Source: Burhinus oedicnemus (lineage: Eukaryota; Chordata; Aves; Charadriiformes; Burhinidae). Taken from it: a stretch of 64,000 nt of DNA. The translations under genes and the position numbers were made by a program. The notes under the pieces were generated by a model. The model made no database searches and was not told the origin of the DNA. It was given only the letters and a program-made list of their open reading frames with translations. Of this stretch, positions 57,978 through 64,000 are shown in pieces. How positions within the stretch are numbered: position 1 is the stretch's first letter; each line of letters starts with the position of its first letter. The stretch lies in the NCBI GenBank assembly GCA_008921705.1, contig VFFE01007500.1:3776618-3840617 (forward strand), written 5' to 3'.

Positions 57978-60900
57978 GACAGTTTCCCCAGGGTGGCTCT
58001 TGCTCAAGTCAGATGGGCACTGTAACTTGTTTTAGCTGCACATGTGCTTTTCTAGCAAGAACGTGTCTGAAAGAGCCTCTTTGTGAACTGCTGCAGCTGC
58101 CCTGCGGCTGGTTTGCCACCTCCTGTGGCTTTGGAGGCCCCTGCTGGAAGATGGAGATGTACGTGCACAGTGTAGTCTGGGGCAATAAAGCAGCTACTTT
58201 TCAGCTGGCAAAGCTGCAGTGGGAAATTAACAGTTCAGAATTGTGCAGAGGGCTTGAGAAAACACTTCTAATTTACTCTGATTTTATTACCTCATGGTTC
58301 TTGCGTGGGGCAGAGCCCCAGCTGGCTTAATAGTAAAATCACACTACATAGGGCTTAGTAGCAAAACAGACAGATAGTGATCAAAGTACTGAACCTAAGA
58401 CACAGAAGCCATAAACTGTTGGCTAGTTCAGAAGAAAACATTATCCCAGCAACACTTCCTTTCCTGCTCTCAAATAAAGTCTTTCTTCAGCTAAAAACCA
58501 GAACAAAATACAGAGACAAGGGAAAAGCGTGTGCAAAAATAGGAAAGATAGAGATAGGTTTAAAAAGGGAATTTTTTTCCAGTTTCAAATTGTTTAGAGT
58601 TTAAAAATTAGGTTAAATACATGTCGAATTAAAGTATAGATCAACTAGTTGACTTCCTGGTTTTTGTTTTTTTGTTGTTTTGGGTTTTTTTGTTTAAAAA
58701 GGAAGTGAAAGACCTCTATTTAGATTACCTGGTATGCTAGAATTTGCTACTGAGTTAAAACAAGCTCTTTCAGTATCATAGGTGTGGAAATAATCTGTTT
58801 ATACAAACAGCTTCATTTAAGTCAAGTGACTCTCTGCAGACCACACTCCAGAGAGCAAACCCTTCTGACCAACCTCACAGAGCATCAGGTAGGACTCCAG
58901 AAGGAGCCAGTTCATCTGCCATCTCTTAATCCTAGCTCAACATGCGTGCTCAGCATGGTCAAGTGCAGCCAGCACTGCTCTCATTTGACTCCGTTTCCTT
59001 TGGCTGTGTGGCATAGCAGGTTATTTGCACACACAGGCAGAAATAGGTAGCACTTTGCCCATACTTCTGCAACAGAAATTACTCGTTTCTGACTAAGCAC
59101 ACCACAGCCCAAAGTAATCTCTTAAACTTGTTACTCTGTCTGAGTGGTGGAGGGGTTTTTTCCCATGCAAACATTTCCACACAGCATCAGAACAAAAATC
59201 CAAACTCAAATAACAAAATCTGAGTTTTTGCCATGGATGTTGTTATTCATTGTAAGAATACTTAAATGTGAAGAAGGAAAGGACAGCTTAAACCGTTCAA
59301 CTTCCATTTTTGAAAAGGCCCCTTCTAGGTCCTTTTGGTCAGTTTTATTGCCAGAATTAAAATGACTACATGAACAAAATGCTAGCACCAACCAGGACGA
59401 ATTTAATAAAGACTGTAACATAACCAGAACAATCCTCTCTGCCATCCAGCGTAAATTTACTGACCATCACCCACTTTATTGCTAGCAGTGAATTACCACT
59501 GTTATTTCCTCTGTCTCACAAAAGCAGCCTAGTTAATACGGGTCTCCGCAAAATCAAGGGAACTCAGGCTGCATAATCTATTCTCCAGCAACATTTCTAG
59601 CCCCTTTGAAAAAACTGCCCTGACTAGTAAAAGAGGAAGAACTTCCCAACAGTGTGCAGGACTTCCAGCATTTGTTTAAATGCAAAGATTGTCATTTTTA
59701 GAGAGCCACAGTCAAATACTTGTATATTTAGAAGAGTCTGATTTCCTAAAGGGCTAAACTGCACTCAGTAAAGTGGCCCGGGGGGGAACCTTAAAGCTGA
59801 GAATCTCTAGTTGGTCATAGATGAGAAAACACCTAGTTCAAGCAAAGCTTGTCGGTACCCTGGAGTCAGTAAGAAGTCTTCATACTGAAAAACCTGAGAG
59901 TCAAGGTTATCTAAATTTTTTTCACACCTGAGACTGGTATCCAGCCCTACTGGATGTGGGGATAATGGGACACAAATGCTACCATATACAACTAAGGAGT
60001 CAAAAAAATCAAGTTTTCTGCATGAAAGAGGAGGAAGGTATTAAAAAAAAAAAGGGGCTCGGGGTGCGGGGGGAATAAAAGGCTTGCAGGAAAAAGGAAT
60101 GTAAGGAGACATCGCTAGTGTAACTGCTCAGTACTTGGGGACAAAATGTTTTGGACAACTCTGCCAAGAGGAATTTTCAGTGATGAGGTCCTCTTCCCAA
60201 CCCCAAGTGACAGCTCTGCATCTGGATTTATCAACACTAGTCCAAACCTTCAGAGCACGTTTCCTTGTCTCACCGCTCAGCCAGCTCGGAGGCAGCACAG
60301 CCTCTTGCTGACATCCACGCCGTGTCAGCATGTTACGCTCGTGACTGTGTACAGCAGAAAGCCTTTGCACGTGTGCGCTCCGAGCAAGGCCTGAGCAGTG
60401 GTGAAACTGCAGTGGGAAGAAAATGGATTAATCGGGCCTCGCTGGCAAGGTGCCACATGCTGCCCGTGAAAAGCTGTTGCAAGGTAAACAAGGCACAACC
60501 TGCACAAAGTGTTCATTGCCATAAACTGAAAGAACACTTTCAGGCACTGCCCAACAAAAAAGCTCTCTGCAAAAAGCCTAGGGGTCAAAGTGACACCGAG
60601 ATAATTAAGCTCATAATCCTCAGGGCAATCACCAACTCCAGAACAGGCCCCTCATTGAACAGCCTGGTCAACGCGTATCATTTAGATATTCTGGTCTTTT
60701 CCCCGCGAACTCCAGAGGTCAGGTAACCATAAATGAACCTGGCTTTCATTTAAATAAACAAACACGTGCATAATTCAATAAAGCATATTTCAAGCTCTGG
60801 GATTTGCAGAATAAAATTGGAAGAACAGACACACTAAAGACTCAAAGAAATTCCAAGTAAACTACTTGTAATTAAAAAATCTCATGATTTTCAAGCCAAA

Positions 60901-61112
60901 TCTCGTGATTTGTTTGTGGCCTGACTCAGGGTTTTCAGTGCTTGGGGTTGGCAACTCTGACTAAGCAGGGATATGAAATAAGAGCGAGAGTGACTGCCCG
61001 CCAGGCTTCTGTTTTCCTGGGACAGAAGACAAAGCAGCTCTGACAATTCCAGCTGGCAATACCATCCAGGCGCTCCTCCAAGGCCAAACATGCTGGGTAA
61101 AATCCTCATCAG

Positions 61113-61127
61113 AAAAAAAAAAAAAAA
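61113..61127 (+). repeat. poly-A run (A15)
   Basis: Homopolymer in otherwise unremarkable intron sequence. Confidence 0.9.
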
Positions 61128-64000
61128 TCCTATCAGAAACAGTTACTGTGGTTGCTTAATAGTTGTTTTCCAAAGTTCAATATAGCGTATACTTTCTTTT
61201 TCTTGAAAATGAAGGGAGAGGGGGGAGTTGGACCACATTATGGACTAATCCCTTGCCAGATGTCATTAGTGATGAAGTCCTTTAGAAATTACATCAGTAT
61301 GAAACAAATCAGAAAACACTGAGTTTCCATTTCCTCCTCATGTCTGGCTAGACAGAGACTTCAAGATCAGCTTTCATCTATGGCCTGGAATCAACCCTCC
61401 TCTGTGTCTTGCTTAGTGTGGTGGCAGGGGTGTTAAGCAAGCAATTGCAACCATTAAAAAGAAAAATAGCTCACTCACTCCTGCTCCCCGTCCCTGTCAA
61501 ATAGTGACTCCTTCATTAGGCTTCCCTAAAGCTGCTTCAGCACATTGCAGTAGTCTCTCCCTGCTCCCAGTGGAGGTAGGTGGCTCCAGCTGGGGCATAT
61601 GTCTCCAGCAGGACCTTTGCTGGGTGATGCAGAACCCTGAGCCTTCCCCTCTCTACAGGTAACTCCAAGCGTCCCCTCACATCTGGTATCCAGCAAGGCA
61701 GTCTGTTCAGAGTAGAATCTAATTTCCACCTTCCTGCAATGCTCACCCCTCCCTACCTGCTCACACGGTGATAGAGGAAGAGCAGAAGCACAGAAAGAGG
61801 TTGAGTAGAAGGGTCTTGCGGGTTCTTACGGCTTTTGCTTCCCCTAGTAAGGCAAAAGCATTGCTCATCCTGGTATCCGAAAGAGCTATACCTTCAGTTC
61901 TCTGTGTTTGGATTGACTAAACCAAATAATATCATGAACTGAGGGGTTTTTGTAGAAACTTAGTTTCTGAAACACTTCTGAATCGTAAATCTTGGACTAA
62001 AGCAGTTTATGTAATGCCACCTATTCACACTGCCCTAACTAACCATAACTAACCATTCCATTATAATGAGTCCATTATCCCCTGCTTTATTGTGTTTTCT
62101 CTTAAAACAGAGATCAAAGATTTGGATCTAGTGGCATCATGCCGATTTCATTTTTATTACTGGCTCCCTAGGTCTATCATAAATATTCATTGGCCATCCT
62201 TAATACAATGCATTGAATTCTGCTCACTGCTATCTCTGGTGCGACTGCAAAGTACAAACAGGGTTGTTGCTCAAACATATTAAATAAAGCAACAGCAAAT
62301 TTGTGACAGTCAACAACAACAACAAAAAAACCCCCAGAAAACAAAAGAACCCTTTTCCCCTTCCAAGGAAATTCAAAACCAAAGGAGACATTTTCTCTCG
62401 CCCCCTCCATGACTGCAGACATTTGACTGCTGTGGGAATTCAGCTGTGCAGAAGCAGCAGCAGCAGCTGACCTGCTCCCACAGACAGGAGACATTTTTGA
62501 AAAGTCCACAGTTGCCACACAGTGGTCTCTGTGATACTGCAGCACTCCTCTGTACTCACCAGTAAAAATTATAAATGTTACCCAGCAGTGATGCAGAAAC
62601 TGCTCAGAAATGTGGACTTTCTGTATAGCAACTAATACCTAACAGGGAGCGGGAGGTGTGTGAGGAGAAACATCCTCCAGGCTCAGTCAGGAAAAAGGTT
62701 TATGCGATTTTATTCTCCTAAGTCCGAAGAAAAACTGCAGCTATCCAAACTTCAGGGTGCCTGCCATTTGTTTTTCTCCCCATACTCATCACTCACATGT
62801 TCCTTTGAACTCCCCTTCTCACCTCAGCATAGATCCTCCCAGCATCAGACAGGCAGGGTATGAAAACCCCTATTGCACCTATGTGAATTGCTCCTGCTCT
62901 GCGAATAGGGACAGACACATGCCTCTTGGGATGTCAACTGGATACTTTAAACAAGCACCAACCACTAAACTTAGGGTAGCCATAGGAATTAGGTTTTTCC
63001 TCACATTAAGTAACTCTGAGAGCATTAATGCGTATCAGATACTTTATATTCTAAGTAAGAACATCTACTCCATTAAAAAACAAGACAATATGGTAGGACA
63101 CAGAATGCCATTCAAATATTTATCTTCTGACTACACCATGGAGGTAATATGCTGCTCATTAAAAAAAGAGATGGAATAGGAATAAATAATCTAAAATAAA
63201 TATTTATGTTTATGCATATGAATATATCTTCACACAAAACTCCAACCACCTGGAGATGTGAACCATATAAGAACTGCTGACTCATTTTACATACTAACCT
63301 ACAACATACCTTGGTCGTTTACCTAGCCCCTTGCCAAGCTAGTATCTGATAGAACCTTTTAGTAAATTCCTAAAAATCTTGGCTGCTTTATTCATGATTT
63401 TAAATATATAAATAAAACCAGACAGAAAGAAAACCTCGATCCTGGCGCCTTCGTGATGTAGATTTTGATTCTAATAGCTGTAAGTGAGCATGGAATTTAA
63501 CTTCTAGATGAACTGAAGTCTTTAGTGAAATCCATCCTACATGTACTCAAAACAACAACAAAAATAAAATCCAATCGGTGTTGTTCACATAAAGGATCCT
63601 GATCAGTTCCATGAATTTTGTACCTGAGTAAGGTGAGATGAATCATACTCAGAGTTCTGAAGGTTTCATTTGTTAAACAGCTCTCTTCCCTTGCATTCTC
63701 TTCCATTTGTTTTTAACTAAAAGTAATATTAATAGAGAAGGAAGCCAAACAGTCTGCAGGCAGTTAAGATCTTCTTGCTGGTTTGCTGTTCTTAAGATCA
63801 GATCCGTAGAAAGGAATTGATATGAAAAAAGAAAGGGAAAACAAAGAGCATCCTTATGTCACATACACTGTGTGTAAAGGGGAAATTCCAGAGCAGAAGT
63901 TGGTCATTTGAAGTTCAGCACAAGGAACAAGCTACTCCAGCTTGTTATTGTTTTGGATGATGCTATCTAAATTGCTATCTACAGAAAAAATATTTTACAG

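Larger units (their letters stand above)
35386..64000 (-). other. probable ITPR2 intron, partial, at least 28.6 kb
   Basis: No exon matching the ITPR2 residues expected before GNTLRKILL was found to the right edge, so this is read as one large intron (inference). Named contents: old CR1 relics at 39.1-40.8 and 46.2-46.8 kb, small amniote relics near 37.95, 41.58, 50.85 and 52.27 kb, simple repeats, and the CpG island at 55.65-56.88 kb. The stretches 35.4-37.9, 41.7-46.1, 46.8-50.8, 52.4-55.6 and 57.0-64.0 kb hold no gene I recognise. If an exon is hidden here, it is diverged or very short. Confidence 0.55.

Noticed and set aside
60265..60726. 153-codon open frame, plus strand
   Set aside because: Begins at TTG with the first ATG well inside; no family resemblance or splice context.

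Overview
The window is a piece of a vertebrate nuclear genome, almost certainly from a bird or at least an archosaur. The evidence is multi-exon protein-coding DNA with GT-AG introns, AT-rich introns, and CR1 LINE copies, one with the avian-type 3' end. Several much older amniote relics (MIR-like, old CR1) are still readable. The species cannot be fixed from the sequence.

The only gene I can firmly identify is on the minus strand: part of ITPR2, the type 2 inositol 1,4,5-trisphosphate receptor, a Ca2+-release channel of the endoplasmic reticulum. Ten consecutive exons lie between 35385 and 2133. They splice with consistent phase into 522 codons plus one base of an uninterrupted frame. They cover the cytosolic modulatory (ARM3/RIH-associated) region and the lateral domain just before the first membrane span. 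The first eight exons sit in 12.6 kb; an 18.0-kb intron then precedes the last two. The pore exons lie left of position 1, and the ligand-binding and other 5' exons lie right of 64000.

From 35386 to 64000 no ITPR2 exon was found, so this looks like one intron of at least 28.6 kb. It holds an old 1.6-kb CR1 relic (39.2-40.8 kb), another at 46.2-46.8 kb, scattered MIR-like relics and one strong surprise. The surprise is a CpG island at about 55.65-56.88 kb with a (GGA)n tract, an 18-G run beside a 20-N assembly gap, two perfect PAR-bZIP D-box palindromes and two CACGTG E-boxes. Its position inside the intron suggests an internal promoter, either for an N-terminally shortened ITPR2 transcript (minus strand) or for an unannotated or antisense RNA (plus strand).

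I see no operon, CRISPR array, tRNA, rRNA or bacterial-type system. Most open frames outside the ten exons look like chance frames. The best candidates for something undescribed are the internal CpG-island promoter and an unusually long polypyrimidine tract against the acceptor of window exon 6, which suggests regulated in-frame skipping.
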